The notes: a model not told the origin generated them from the letters alone. A stretch of 64,000 nucleotides of DNA from Streptomyces sp. NBC_00370 (GCF_036084755.1 NZ_CP107968.1:4557501-4621500), one strand, 5' to 3'; positions 15,418 through 25,090 are shown, counted from the stretch's first letter. Numbers and translations are program-made.

Positions 15418-17640
15418 GTGTCGTCCCTTGCGCTGTACCGCCGTTATCGCCCCGAGTCCTTCGCCGAGGTCATCGGGCAGGAGCATGTCACTGACCCGCT
15501 GCAGCAGGCCCTGCGGAACAACCGGGTCAATCACGCCTACCTGTTCAGCGGGCCGCGAGGCTGTGGGAAGACGACCAGCGCGCGGATCCTCGCCCGGTGT
15601 CTGAACTGTGAGCAGGGGCCCACGCCGACGCCCTGTGGGGTATGCCAGTCCTGTCAGGACCTGGCCAGGAATGGGCCGGGGTCGATCGATGTCATCGAGA
15701 TCGACGCCGCGTCCCACGGAGGTGTGGACGATGCCCGTGATCTGCGCGAGAAGGCGTTCTTCGGGCCAGCGAGCAGTCGGTACAAGATCTACATCATCGA
15801 CGAGGCGCACATGGTCACCCCGGCGGGGTTCAACGCCCTGCTGAAGGTGGTCGAGGAGCCGCCGGAGCATTTGAAGTTCATCTTCGCGACCACCGAGCCC
15901 GAGAAGGTCATCGGGACGATCCGGTCGCGTACGCACCACTATCCGTTCCGGCTCGTGCCGCCGGGGACGCTGCGGGACTATCTGGGGCAGGTGTGTGCCC
16001 AGGAGCAGATCCCCGTCGCCGACGGGGTGCTGCCGCTGGTCGTACGGGCCGGGGCCGGGTCCGTGCGTGACTCGATGTCCGTCATGGACCAGCTCCTCGC
16101 CGGCGCCGCCGAGGACGGTGTGACGTACGCCATGGCCACGGGCCTGCTCGGATACACCGACGCGTCGCTGCTCGACACTGCCGTTGACGCCTTCGCGGCA
16201 GGTGACGGGGCAGCGGCGTTCGAGGTCGTGGAGCAGGTCATCGAGGGCGGCAACGACCCGCGGCGGTTCGTGGCCGACCTGCTGGAGCGGCTGCGGGACC
16301 TGGTGATTCTGGCCGCCGTGCCCGACGCCGCGGAGAAGGGGCTCATCGATGCCCCGGCCGATGTCGTCGAGCGGATGCAGGCCCAGGCCTCGGTCCTCGG
16401 CGCCGCCGAGCTGAGCCGCGCCGCCGATCTCGTCAACACCGGGCTGACCGAGATGCGCGGCGCCACCTCGCCGCGGCTTCAGCTGGAGCTGATCTGCGCG
16501 CGGGTGCTGCTGCCCGCCGCCTTCGACGACGAGCGGTCCGTGCAGGCCCGGCTCGACCGGCTGGAGCGTGGGGTCGCCACCGCCGCGTTCTCGGTCGGCG
16601 GTCCGGGGCCGGCCGCCGGGCCCGCCGTCGGGTACGTTCCCGGGCCCGAGGCCCATGCCCCCGCGCCCGCACCGGCGCCTGCCCCCGCGCCTCCTGTCGC
16701 GCCCGCGCCCGCCCCGGCTCCGTCTCCGGCTCCCGTACAGGAGACACCGTCGCCGTCCCCCGCTCCCGAGCCCTCGCGGCCCGGTGCCTGGCCCGGCGCT
16801 GCCTCCGCCGCGCCCGCCGCCTCCGCCGACCCCGGCAGCCGGCGTCCCGGCGGGTGGCCCACCGCCTCCGCGCCCGGCGCCGCACCGGCGGCCACACCCC
16901 AGCCCGCTGCCGCGCCCGCCGGGCCTGCCGCTGCCCCCAGTCCCGGCGCCGCGCAGGGCGCCGGCCAGGTGCGGAACATGTGGCCGGACGTCCTGGAGGC
17001 CGTCAAGGGCCGCCGGCGCTTCACCTGGATCCTGCTCAGTCAGAACGCGCAGGTGGCGGGGTTCGACGGGACGACGCTGCAGGTCGGCTTCATCAACGCC
17101 GGCGCCCGCGACACCTTCGTGAGCAGCGGCAGCGAGGACGTGCTCAAGCAGGCGCTGTCGGAGAACTTCAGCGTCCAGTGGAAGATCGAAGCGATCGTCG
17201 ACCCGTCGGGCGGCACCCCGCAGCCCCCTCCGGGCGGATACGGAGGCGGGAACGGCGGGGGAGGAGCCCCCGGGCCGGGTGGTGCCGGTGGCGGAGGGTT
17301 CGGCGGAGGTGCGTTCGGCGGGGGCCCCTCGTCAGCGCCCGCCCCCGGCGGGCCGGCTCCGCAGCAACAGCAGGGGCAGCCGGGACAGCAGCAGCAACGC
17401 CCCCCGTCCTCGCCGCCCCCGTCCTCGTCCTCGCCTTCGCCCTCGCAACAGAACGGACAGGCGCAGCGCACCCCGCCGCCCCCGGAGCCGTCCAGACCCT
17501 CGGCCCGCCCCCCGGTCGCCCCCGAGGACGACACCGCCGAGGCGGACGATCCCGATCTCGTCGACTCCGCCCTCTCCGGGCACGATCTGATCGTGCGCGA
17601 GCTGGGTGCCACGGTCGTGGAGGAGTACACCAACGACTGA
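15418..17640 (+). CDS. dnaX: DNA polymerase III gamma/tau subunit
   Basis: A 740-residue clamp-loader ATPase. GTG gives VSSLALYRRYRPESF, the family's standard beginning; the open frame further upstream runs through the SRP RNA. Walker A is GPRGCGKTT, the zinc ligands are in CLNC...CGVCQSC, and IIDEAHMV is the Walker B. After about residue 365 come a long Pro/Ala-rich linker, a C-terminal domain (about 520-600), a Gly-rich stretch, a Gln/Pro/Ser-rich stretch and an acidic end. No slippery A-run for a gamma form is seen. Unlike in many bacteria, recR does not follow immediately; purD does. Confidence 0.96.
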   Translation: MSSLALYRRYRPESFAEVIGQEHVTDPLQQALRNNRVNHAYLFSGPRGCGKTTSARILARCLNCEQGPTPTPCGVCQSCQDLARNGPGSIDVIEIDAASHGGVDDARDLREKAFFGPASSRYKIYIIDEAHMVTPAGFNALLKVVEEPPEHLKFIFATTEPEKVIGTIRSRTHHYPFRLVPPGTLRDYLGQVCAQEQIPVADGVLPLVVRAGAGSVRDSMSVMDQLLAGAAEDGVTYAMATGLLGYTDASLLDTAVDAFAAGDGAAAFEVVEQVIEGGNDPRRFVADLLERLRDLVILAAVPDAAEKGLIDAPADVVERMQAQASVLGAAELSRAADLVNTGLTEMRGATSPRLQLELICARVLLPAAFDDERSVQARLDRLERGVATAAFSVGGPGPAAGPAVGYVPGPEAHAPAPAPAPAPAPPVAPAPAPAPSPAPVQETPSPSPAPEPSRPGAWPGAASAAPAASADPGSRRPGGWPTASAPGAAPAATPQPAAAPAGPAAAPSPGAAQGAGQVRNMWPDVLEAVKGRRRFTWILLSQNAQVAGFDGTTLQVGFINAGARDTFVSSGSEDVLKQALSENFSVQWKIEAIVDPSGGTPQPPPGGYGGGNGGGGAPGPGGAGGGGFGGGAFGGGPSSAPAPGGPAPQQQQGQPGQQQQRPPSSPPPSSSSPSPSQQNGQAQRTPPPPEPSRPSARPPVAPEDDTAEADDPDLVDSALSGHDLIVRELGATVVEEYTND

Positions 17641-17656
17641 CGAGTACACCAACGAC
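17623..17656 (+). repeat. 19-bp-spaced direct repeat across the dnaX stop codon
   Basis: GAGTACACCAACGAC is present at 17623-17637 and again at 17642-17656, with the TGA stop between. It looks like a recent tandem duplication of the dnaX 3' end. A weak hairpin follows at about 17658-17696. Confidence 0.7.
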
Positions 17657-17763
17657 CAGGGGCGCTTGACCGGCTCGGGCCGCCCCTTTGGATCTTGGCC
17701 GGCTCGTCTGCCCGGCTCGGGCAGCGGCAATGGCCTCCGGGCCGCCCGGCTAGGCTGCCTCCC

Positions 17764-19074
17764 GTGAAGGTCCTTGTTATCGGCGGCGGTGCCCGCGAAC
17801 ACGCCCTGTGCCGCTCTCTCTCCCTCGACCCCGACGTCACCTCCCTCTTCTGCGCCCCCGGCAACGCCGGCATCGCCGAGGTCGCGGAGCTGCACCCGGT
17901 CGACGCCATGGACGGCGCCGCCGTCGCCCGGCTCGCCACGGAGCTGGCGGTCGGGCTCGTCGTCGTCGGGCCCGAGGCGCCGCTGGTCGCCGGGGTCGCC
18001 GACGCCGTACGGGAAGCGGGCATCCCCTGCTTCGGCCCGTCGGCGGAAGCGGCCATGCTCGAAGGCTCCAAGGCCTTCGCCAAGGACGTGATGGCCACGG
18101 CGAACGTCCCCACGTCCCGTAGCTACGTCTGTACGACACCGCAGCAGATCGACGACGCGCTCGACGCGTTCGGCGCCCCGTACGTCGTCAAGGACGACGC
18201 GCTCGCCGCGGGCAAGGGCGTCGTCGTCACCGACGATCTCGCCGCCGCCCGCGCGCACGCGCTCGCCTGCGGCCGGGTCGTCATCGAGGAGTTCCTCGAC
18301 GGTCCCGAGGTCTCCCTCTTCGCCGTCACCGACGGCCGTACGGTCCTCCCGCTCCAGCCCGCGCAGGACTTCAAGCGCGCCCTCGACAACGACGAAGGCC
18401 CCAACACCGGTGGCATGGGCGCCTATTCGCCGCTCCCGTGGGCCGATCCCAAGCTGGTCGACGAGGTCCTGGAGACCGTCCTCCAGCCGACCGTCGACGA
18501 GCTGCGCCGGCGCGGCACGCCCTTCGCCGGGCTGCTGTACGCGGGTCTCGCGATCACCAGCCGCGGCGTACGGGTCATCGAGTTCAACGCGCGCTTCGGC
18601 GACCCCGAGACGCAGGTGGTGCTGGCCCGGCTGAAGACCCCGCTCGCCGGTGTCCTGCTGGCGGCGGCCGAGGGCACGCTCGCCGGGTTGCTCCCGCTCA
18701 ACTGGCGCGACGACGCCGCGGTCACCGTGGTCGTCGCCTCGCACAACTACCCCGACACCCCGCGCACCGGCGACCCGATCCTGGGCCTCGACGAGATCGC
18801 GGCGCAGGATGGACCCGACGCGTACGTCCTGCACGCCGGCACCCGCCTCGCGGACGGCGCGGTCGTCAGCGCGGGCGGTCGCGTCCTGTCCGTGACCGGT
18901 ACGGGCAAGAGCCTGGCGCAGGCCAGGGAGCGCGCGTACGCCGCCGTGGACCGGATCCGGCTGGACGGTGCCCAGCACCGTACGGACATCGCTCGCCGCG
19001 CCGCGGAGTCGGAGGCTGAGGCGGGGGCCGGGGCCGGGGCCCGTTCGGGCGCCGGGGCTGACGCGCGGGCTTGA
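17764..19074 (+). CDS. purD: Phosphoribosylamine-glycine ligase
   Basis: A 436-residue ATP-grasp enzyme for the second step of purine synthesis, joining glycine to phosphoribosylamine. GTG gives VKVLVIGGGAREHAL, the conserved N-terminal glycine loop. Other family marks are VVGPEAPLV, the FGPSAEAAMLEGSK segment, ATP-grasp VKDDALAAGKGV, LDGPEVSLFAV, PNTGGMGAYSP and the metal-binding VIEFNARFGDPE. The last about 20 residues form an Ala/Gly-rich tail beyond the usual end. It lies alone downstream of dnaX, apart from the other pur genes. Confidence 0.97.
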   Translation: MKVLVIGGGAREHALCRSLSLDPDVTSLFCAPGNAGIAEVAELHPVDAMDGAAVARLATELAVGLVVVGPEAPLVAGVADAVREAGIPCFGPSAEAAMLEGSKAFAKDVMATANVPTSRSYVCTTPQQIDDALDAFGAPYVVKDDALAAGKGVVVTDDLAAARAHALACGRVVIEEFLDGPEVSLFAVTDGRTVLPLQPAQDFKRALDNDEGPNTGGMGAYSPLPWADPKLVDEVLETVLQPTVDELRRRGTPFAGLLYAGLAITSRGVRVIEFNARFGDPETQVVLARLKTPLAGVLLAAAEGTLAGLLPLNWRDDAAVTVVVASHNYPDTPRTGDPILGLDEIAAQDGPDAYVLHAGTRLADGAVVSAGGRVLSVTGTGKSLAQARERAYAAVDRIRLDGAQHRTDIARRAAESEAEAGAGAGARSGAGADARA

Positions 19075-19097
19075 GCCTGCGGCACCGGCTCCCCCTC

Positions 19098-19237
19098 GGG
19101 TACGCGTTCCCGGACCGGCTACCTCCTCCGGGCACGCGTTCCTGGACCAGCTACCTCCGGGCACGCGTCGCCGGACCAGCTCCCCTGGCACGCGTCCTCG
19201 GACCAGCCCCCGGGCACGCGTCCTCGGACCCCCGTAG
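19098..19237 (+). repeat. Five degenerate 24-33-bp tandem units after purD
   Basis: Units built on CGGGCACGCGT followed by a C/T-rich part and GGACCAGCTACCTC repeat five times; the first is the most divergent. Spacing varies from about 24 to 33 bp. Each unit carries an MluI-type ACGCGT core. No gene covers it. The remaining gap (19238-19454) shows nothing else except the leader of the next gene. Confidence 0.65.
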
Positions 19238-19454
19238 AACCCCGAACTCCTCAACCCCGCCGCGTCAGCAGCTTTAGCCAAAGCCATTCCATCGGGTGAC
19301 GGCTAGGCCATCCGGATGACTGCCGCGAGGGCCCCAACTAGGGTGCGGCGCAAGCATTCGGGCACATGGCCCACCGGCATTGCGATGTCGGTGGCGGGTG
19401 CCACAGTGGGGGAGTGAGCAACGCCGCCGCAGGGCAGAGGGGGTGAGGTCGACC

Positions 19455-21206
19455 ATGTTCGGTTCCGCTGGTTCCACGGGTTCCGCCGGCTCAGACATCG
19501 GCGTCGAGATGGGCGCTCAGGGTGCCCGTTCCCGGGCGCTCGGCGTGCTGCGCGTCCGTAGCCGGGCGCTCGCCGTCGCGCTGCTGCCCGCGGCGGTCGC
19601 CGTCGTGCTGCTCGTCGGCGGTGCGACCGGGCATCTGACCGGTGCGGGCTGGGACGCGGCGCGCTGGGCCGTGTCGGCCTGCGCGGTGCTCGTACTGCTG
19701 CTCGCGGCGGCCGTCGCCGTCGTGGTGGCGAGGGCGAGGCCCGCCCTGAGCCCCACGGTCGAGGTCGATGAGCGGTCGGCGCCGGACCTCTACCGCCTGG
19801 TCAGAGACCTGGCGGACCGGCTCAACGTGCCGGCGCCCTCGGCGATAGCGCTCACCCCCGACTGCGACAGCTGGCTGGAGGACCGTACGCACCCGGCGCA
19901 CGCGCAGGGCGTACCGACCGCGCAGACCGGACCCGATGTGCGGGCCGGCGGGCGGGGCCGCAAGGCACCCGCCGCCCCCGTTCTCGTCATCGGCTCGCCC
20001 TTCCTGTGGTGGATGCGGGTCGCCGAGCTGCGCGCGGTGCTCGCCCCCGTCGTCGCCGGTACGGGTCCGGCCGCGCAGCCCGACATAGCCGCCGCCCGCC
20101 GCTTCGTGCGCGGGCTGGACGCGGCCGTCGCGCTCGGCGGCAGGACGGACCTGGGGCCGATACGCCGCGCACCGCTCCGGGTCGTCGGCCGGGTCGCCCG
20201 GCTGCTGCTGCGTGGCTGCGGTGAGCATGCGGCCCTGATGGAGCGGGGGGTGGCCTCGGCCGCCTCGGAGCGTGCACAGGCTGTGGATTACGGACTGCGG
20301 ATCGTCGCCCAGGAGCAGGTCGGCCTCGCCTACGCGGGCTGGGACCGGCTGCTGACGCGCGTGGCGCTGCCCGCCTGGCGGATGGGCCGCTGGCCGTCCC
20401 GGCTGGACGCGGGCGTGGTCTCGGCCCTGACCGAGCTGTCCCGCCGCGACCGCCTGGCCGACGGGTTCACGTCCCGGCTCGGCGAGCGGCCCGCCTGCGA
20501 CCTGCTCGAAGAGCCGGGCGCGATGGACGAGGCCACGTCGCTGCTCGCGGCCCGGCTGTTCCACGGCGGTCCGGCCGGCGCGGGCCCTGACTGGGCCCCG
20601 GTGGACTGGCAGCAGTACCCGGAAGAGGTTGTCGACCGTAAGTGGCGTACGGAAGCGTCCAGGCTGCATCGCGTACTGGACGACATGGGCGTACGCCGCC
20701 CCGTGGGCCCCACAGGCCCCGGCGGCCCCACGCTCAGCCGGGTCATGGAGCACCTGTCCCAGGCGGGCCGGGCGGATGAGGGTGGCGGCAGCCACGCCGA
20801 TGGCGATGACGATGGCGACGGGTGGGGAGCGATGCTGGCCGCGGGGATCAGCGCCGAGGTGGCCCGCGAGGAGGCGGCGACGCCTGCCGCTGCGGGCGGC
20901 GAGACGTCGGCGCCCCCGTGGGGGACCGACCCGCTGCCGCTCCTCCCGCTCCAGCCGCCCCGCACGGGCCGTGATCTGCTCGCGGATCACGTGACGGCGA
21001 TGGTCTGCTGCTCCGCCGTCGACACGGCGGGCGCCGTCCCCGGCCTCGACTGGCTGGACGGCCCGGCCCTCATCGTCGACGGCCGCCGCCGCGCGGACCT
21101 GGGCGGCCACGTACTGAGTCTGGTGGAGGAAGGCGACCCCGAGCCCCTGCGCGCGTGGCTGGCGGCGCTGGGCGTACGCCCGGAGAAACCGGTCCGCCTC
21201 GTCTGA
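19455..21206 (+). CDS. Membrane protein resembling an M48 peptidase without its zinc motif
   Basis: A 583-residue protein. Two membrane segments (about 37-58 and 69-92) precede a soluble part. The segment LYRLVRDLADRLNVPAPSA is like the region before the catalytic helix in M48 (HtpX-like) peptidases, and so is the later AELRAVLAPVVAGTG. In active M48 enzymes that last place reads AHELGH; here the HExxH zinc motif is absent, so it should not be a protease. The rest is Arg/Ala-rich and ends in a compact domain rich in Asp and Trp. ATG is chosen as first in-frame methionine with a Gly/Ser linker; GGTGAGG lies upstream. The M48 link is inferred from pattern only. Confidence 0.5.
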   Translation: MFGSAGSTGSAGSDIGVEMGAQGARSRALGVLRVRSRALAVALLPAAVAVVLLVGGATGHLTGAGWDAARWAVSACAVLVLLLAAAVAVVVARARPALSPTVEVDERSAPDLYRLVRDLADRLNVPAPSAIALTPDCDSWLEDRTHPAHAQGVPTAQTGPDVRAGGRGRKAPAAPVLVIGSPFLWWMRVAELRAVLAPVVAGTGPAAQPDIAAARRFVRGLDAAVALGGRTDLGPIRRAPLRVVGRVARLLLRGCGEHAALMERGVASAASERAQAVDYGLRIVAQEQVGLAYAGWDRLLTRVALPAWRMGRWPSRLDAGVVSALTELSRRDRLADGFTSRLGERPACDLLEEPGAMDEATSLLAARLFHGGPAGAGPDWAPVDWQQYPEEVVDRKWRTEASRLHRVLDDMGVRRPVGPTGPGGPTLSRVMEHLSQAGRADEGGGSHADGDDDGDGWGAMLAAGISAEVAREEAATPAAAGGETSAPPWGTDPLPLLPLQPPRTGRDLLADHVTAMVCCSAVDTAGAVPGLDWLDGPALIVDGRRRADLGGHVLSLVEEGDPEPLRAWLAALGVRPEKPVRLV

Positions 21207-22489
21207 CGCTCGCCTGTGCCGGTCGTCCCGGACGGCCCCGCCCGTCGGCCCGGCCCTGTCTGACGGCCCTGGCGGCCGACCCGTGGCGGTCGGCTCGAAC
21301 GGCCGGGCGGGGTGGCGGCCGGTCTGTGTCGGCCGGCCCTCTTCGCACTGCCCGGCTCGGTAACGGCTGGCTCGCGCCGTCCGGTCCGCACGCCCGGTCC
21401 GGACCGCCCGGCCCCTAGGACCGGTCCGCCGTGCGATCCACGGCACCAACGCGACACCGGCCGCGTCCGCGGGCGGGCGCGCTCCCTGATCCGGCCTGAT
21501 CCGAACGTCAGGCCTTAGTGGGGCCGGTGGTCGCGGGTCCCGGGCCAACCGCCCGGTCCGTGACGGCCGGTCCGTACGTCCTGGACGGCCCCGTCCGTAG
21601 TGGCCGACGCCCACGGCGTGGTCTGCACCGCTCGGCCCGTCCTGTCTGACGGGCCTGACGGCCTGCCCGTACGCGGCCGCCCGGCCCGGCAGCCGGCCCC
21701 GAACGGCCGGGCGCGCGACGGCCGGCCCTGTTTGCACTGCCCGGCTCGGTAACGGCTGGCTCGGACCGTCCGGTCCGCACGCCCGGCCCGGACCGCCCGG
21801 CCCCTAGGACCGGTCCGCCGCGCGATCCACGGCACCAACGCGACACACGCCGCGTCCGCGGGCGGGCGCGCTCCCTGATCCGGCCTGATCCGAACGTCAG
21901 GCCTTAGTGGGGCCGGTGGTCGCGGGTCCCGGGCCAACCGCCCGGTCCGTGACGGCCGGTCCGTACGCCCTGGACGGCTCCGTCCGTCGGCCCGGACCTG
22001 TCTGACGGGCCTGGCGGCCGCCCCGTGGCGGCCGGCTCGATACGTACCGGCCGACCTGTAGCGGCCGGTTTCGGCGCTACGGGCCGGCTCGTCCCGCGGT
22101 CCTCACGGCCCACACGTACCGCCGCACCGCGGCAGCCGACGCGTGCCGCCCCCGCTGCGGCAGCCGACACGTGCCGCCGACGCGGCCAGCCGAGCCGCAC
22201 CCGCCACCCCCGCCGCGCCGCCGAAAAACCCGTCGCGCCCCCAACTCCCGTCCTCCGCCCGCCCTTCCCTCTGTGACCCTGGTCACCAACAACCCCGACA
22301 ATCCCACCCAAGAGCCGGAACTACCCCTTCCGTTAACGCCAATTCGCGACGAACGGTGACGGAGTGCGTGCGTTATGTGATGTGCTGGGGACCGGCGCTG
22401 ACAGCCGGCGTTTGAACGATCGCGCCACCGGTGTTCCGGCCGTCGCCAATCGACAGCCCGGAGCCGGAGGTTCGAAGGAGGGTCGCACC
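21207..22489. other. Gene-free 1.28-kb interval containing a 389-bp duplication
   Basis: 21332-21610 recurs almost unchanged at 21721-21999 (offset 389). A shorter, more diverged relative begins near 21214, and fragments continue to about 22075. The DNA is dominated by CCGG/GGCC-rich words such as CGGTCCG and CGGCCGG. Open frames in both strands have no codon bias consistent with a gene. After 22270 the sequence becomes less extreme and contains the leader of the next gene. Confidence 0.7.
21332..21999 (+). repeat. Two copies of a 279-bp segment, 389 bp apart
   Basis: Copies at 21332-21610 and 21721-21999 differ at only scattered positions. The intervening 110 bp is partly related to the sequence before the first copy, so the true unit is probably a 389-bp tandem repeat with a degenerate first copy. 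I find no terminal inverted repeats or transposase. Confidence 0.8.
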
Positions 22490-23953
22490 ATGGGGGCTGA
22501 GCCGATCCGGCGTTGGGATTCGGGCGCTCTCGCCCATGCCGTCTCCGACCCCTTCGGCCAGGGCCCGTTGCCCTGGCTGCGCGGCAGTGAGAACTACTTC
22601 GACGACACCGGCCATCTCGTGCCCTGGTACGCCGACGAGACCCTCACCGGCGGCGGGCGCAGCGGCGGGCCGCGTACCGCTGACGATGTCGGGCGGCAGA
22701 TCAAGGGCTTCGTCTCGACCGGCGCCGCCGCCCCCGGCGAGGCGATCGACTTCCACGTCACCGTCGACCCGCCGCAGCAGTTCTTCATCGACATCTACCG
22801 GATCGGGCACTACAACGGCGAGGGCGCCCGGAAGATCATCACCAGCCCGCGCATCTCCGGCCTCGTCCAGCCGCCGCCGCTCGCCGCCGACCGCACGGTC
22901 TCCTGCCACCACTGGTGGCTCTCCTGGCGGCTCCAGATCCCCGCGCACTGGGCGATCGGCGCGTACGTGGCCGTGCTCACCACCGTCGACGGCTACCGGT
23001 CCCACATCCCCTTCACGGTCCGCGACACCCACCCCGCCGACCTGCTCCTCCTGCTGCCCGACATCACCTGGCAGGCGTACAACCTCTACCCCGAGGACGG
23101 CCGCACCGGCGCCAGCCTCTACCACGCCTGGGACGAGCAGGGCACGCTCCTCGGCGAGGAGGACGCGGCCACGACCGTCTCCTTCGACCGCCCGTACGCC
23201 GGCGCCGGGCTGCCCCTCCACGTGGGCCATGCCTACGACTTCATCCGCTGGGCCGAGCGTTACGGGTACGACCTGGCGTACGCCGAGACCCGCGACCTGC
23301 ACGCGGGCCGCGTCGACCCCACCCGCTACCGCGGCCTCGTCTTCCCCGGCCACGACGAGTACTGGTCGGTGCCGATGCGCCGCAACGTCGAGCTGGCCCG
23401 TGAGCACGGCACGTCGCTCGTCTTCCTCTCCGCCAACACCATGTACTGGCAGGTGGAGTTGGGGCCTTCGGCCTCCGGCGTCCCCGACCGGATGCTGCAC
23501 TGCCGCAAGCGGCACGGCCCCGGAAAGCCCGCTCTCTGGCGCGAGGTGGACCGGCCCGAGCAGCAGCTCCTCGGCATTCAGTACGCCGGCCGCGTCCCCG
23601 AGCCGCACCCGTTGATCGTGCGCAACGCCGATCACTGGCTGTGGGATTCCACCGGCGCCGTGGACGGTGAGGAGATCGCGGGGCTCGTCGCCGGTGAGGC
23701 CGACCGCTACTTCCCCCGTACGGCACTGCCCGACCACCAGGACCGCATCCTGCTCGCGCACTCCCCGTACCGCGACACCGAGAACGCCAAGCGCCATCAG
23801 GAGACTTCGCTCTACCGCGCCCCGTCAGGCGCGCTCGTCTTCGCCTCGGGCACCTTCGCCTGGTCCCCCGCGCTCGACCGGCCCGGCCACGTCGACGCCC
23901 GTATCCAGCGCGCCACGGCGAATCTCCTCGACCGCATCTGCAAACGGGACTGA
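22490..23953 (+). CDS. N,N-dimethylformamidase beta-subunit-like protein
   Basis: A 487-residue protein. The central and C-terminal parts match the family of DMF amidase large-subunit C-terminal domains: ITWQAYNLYPEDGRTGASLY, then the nucleophile-elbow-like VFPGHDEYWS, and LVFLSANTMYWQVEL. That family adopts a glutamine-amidotransferase-like fold. In Streptomyces such proteins are widespread without the small alpha subunit, so amidase activity on DMF is not implied. ATG is chosen with GAAGGAGGG 7 nt before. No signal peptide. It lies alone upstream of purC. Confidence 0.7.
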   Translation: MGAEPIRRWDSGALAHAVSDPFGQGPLPWLRGSENYFDDTGHLVPWYADETLTGGGRSGGPRTADDVGRQIKGFVSTGAAAPGEAIDFHVTVDPPQQFFIDIYRIGHYNGEGARKIITSPRISGLVQPPPLAADRTVSCHHWWLSWRLQIPAHWAIGAYVAVLTTVDGYRSHIPFTVRDTHPADLLLLLPDITWQAYNLYPEDGRTGASLYHAWDEQGTLLGEEDAATTVSFDRPYAGAGLPLHVGHAYDFIRWAERYGYDLAYAETRDLHAGRVDPTRYRGLVFPGHDEYWSVPMRRNVELAREHGTSLVFLSANTMYWQVELGPSASGVPDRMLHCRKRHGPGKPALWREVDRPEQQLLGIQYAGRVPEPHPLIVRNADHWLWDSTGAVDGEEIAGLVAGEADRYFPRTALPDHQDRILLAHSPYRDTENAKRHQETSLYRAPSGALVFASGTFAWSPALDRPGHVDARIQRATANLLDRICKRD

Positions 23954-24116
23954 GCCGTCCGCCACGGCGGTCACCGACTCGCCACGCCGATCCGGAACGG
24001 CACCCCTCCACTTCTTCCGCACCGGGCATACGGGAGAATAAAGGCGACTTCCAGGACCGAACTCCAGGACCCAACTCTCGGATCTCTTGGATCGAATCGA
24101 ACGACGCGGAGGAACC

Positions 24117-25019
24117 GTGCCCGGATTCGTCGAAAAACCCGAACCCCTTGAGGTGCCGGGCCTTGTGCATCTGCACACAGGCAAGGTGCGGGACCTGTAC
24201 CGGAACGAGGCGGGCGACCTCGTCATGGTCGCCAGCGACCGTATCTCCGTGTACGACTGGGTGCTGCCCACCGCGATCCCCGACAAGGGCCGCGTGCTGA
24301 CCCAGCTCTCGCTCTGGTGGTTCGACCAGTTCGCCGATCTCGTCCCCAACCATGTGATCTCCACCGACGTGCCCGAAGGCGCCCCCGCCGACTGGGCGGG
24401 CCGCACCCTCGTCTGTACGTCGCTGCGGATGGTCCCCGTGGAGTGCGTCGCCCGCGGCTATCTGACCGGGTCAGGTCTGGTCGAGTACGACGAGCACCGC
24501 ACCGTCTGCGGACTCGCCCTGCCCGAAGGGCTCGTGGACGGCTCCGAACTCCCCGCGCCGATCTTCACGCCCGCCACGAAGGCGGCCGTCGGTGACCACG
24601 ACGAGAACGTGAGCTACGAGGAAGTCGCCCGCCAGGTGGGCGCGGAGACCGCCGCGCAGCTGCGCAGGGCGACGCTCGACGTCTACGGCAGGGCCCGGGA
24701 CATCGCCCGTGAGCGCGGCATCATCCTCGCCGACACGAAGTTCGAGTTCGGCTTCGACGGTGACCGGCTGGTCATCGCCGACGAGGCGCTGACCCCCGAC
24801 TCCTCGCGGTTCTGGCCCGCCGAGTCCTGGGAGCCGGGACACAGCCAGCCCTCCTACGACAAGCAGTTCGTCCGCGACTACCTGACGTCCGACACCTCGG
24901 GCTGGGACCGGCACGGCGAGCTGCCGCCGCCCGAGCTGCCGCAGCATGTCGTGGACGAGACCCGGGCCAAGTACGTGGAGGCGTACGAGCGCCTGACCGG
25001 CACCCCCTGGCAGCAGTAG
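24117..25019 (+). CDS. purC: SAICAR synthetase
   Basis: A 300-residue enzyme that joins aspartate to CAIR in purine synthesis. Typical marks are HTGKVRDLY near the start, ASDRISVYDWVLPTAIPDKG, the ECVARGYLTGSG segment, and IILADTKFEFGFD near the C-terminus. GTG is chosen, preceded by GGAGGAAC. It is the long form with the extra C-terminal segment used by high-G+C Gram-positives. A strong terminator follows, so it is probably monocistronic. Confidence 0.96.
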   Translation: MPGFVEKPEPLEVPGLVHLHTGKVRDLYRNEAGDLVMVASDRISVYDWVLPTAIPDKGRVLTQLSLWWFDQFADLVPNHVISTDVPEGAPADWAGRTLVCTSLRMVPVECVARGYLTGSGLVEYDEHRTVCGLALPEGLVDGSELPAPIFTPATKAAVGDHDENVSYEEVARQVGAETAAQLRRATLDVYGRARDIARERGIILADTKFEFGFDGDRLVIADEALTPDSSRFWPAESWEPGHSQPSYDKQFVRDYLTSDTSGWDRHGELPPPELPQHVVDETRAKYVEAYERLTGTPWQQ

Positions 25020-25041
25020 GCCGGCAGTAGCCGCACACGAG

Positions 25042-25072
25042 GAAACCCCCGGCCGCGTCGGCCGGGGGTTTC
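25042..25072 (+). terminator. Terminator of purC
   Basis: A 13-bp perfect stem (25042-25054 with 25060-25072) and 5-nt loop ends in a short T-stretch, directly after purC. Confidence 0.8.
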
Positions 25073-25090
25073 TGTGACTTCTGAACTATG

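Noticed and set aside
21214..22075. CRISPR-like array
   Set aside because: The repeat is 279-389 bp long with two copies; no short repeats with unique spacers and no cas genes.
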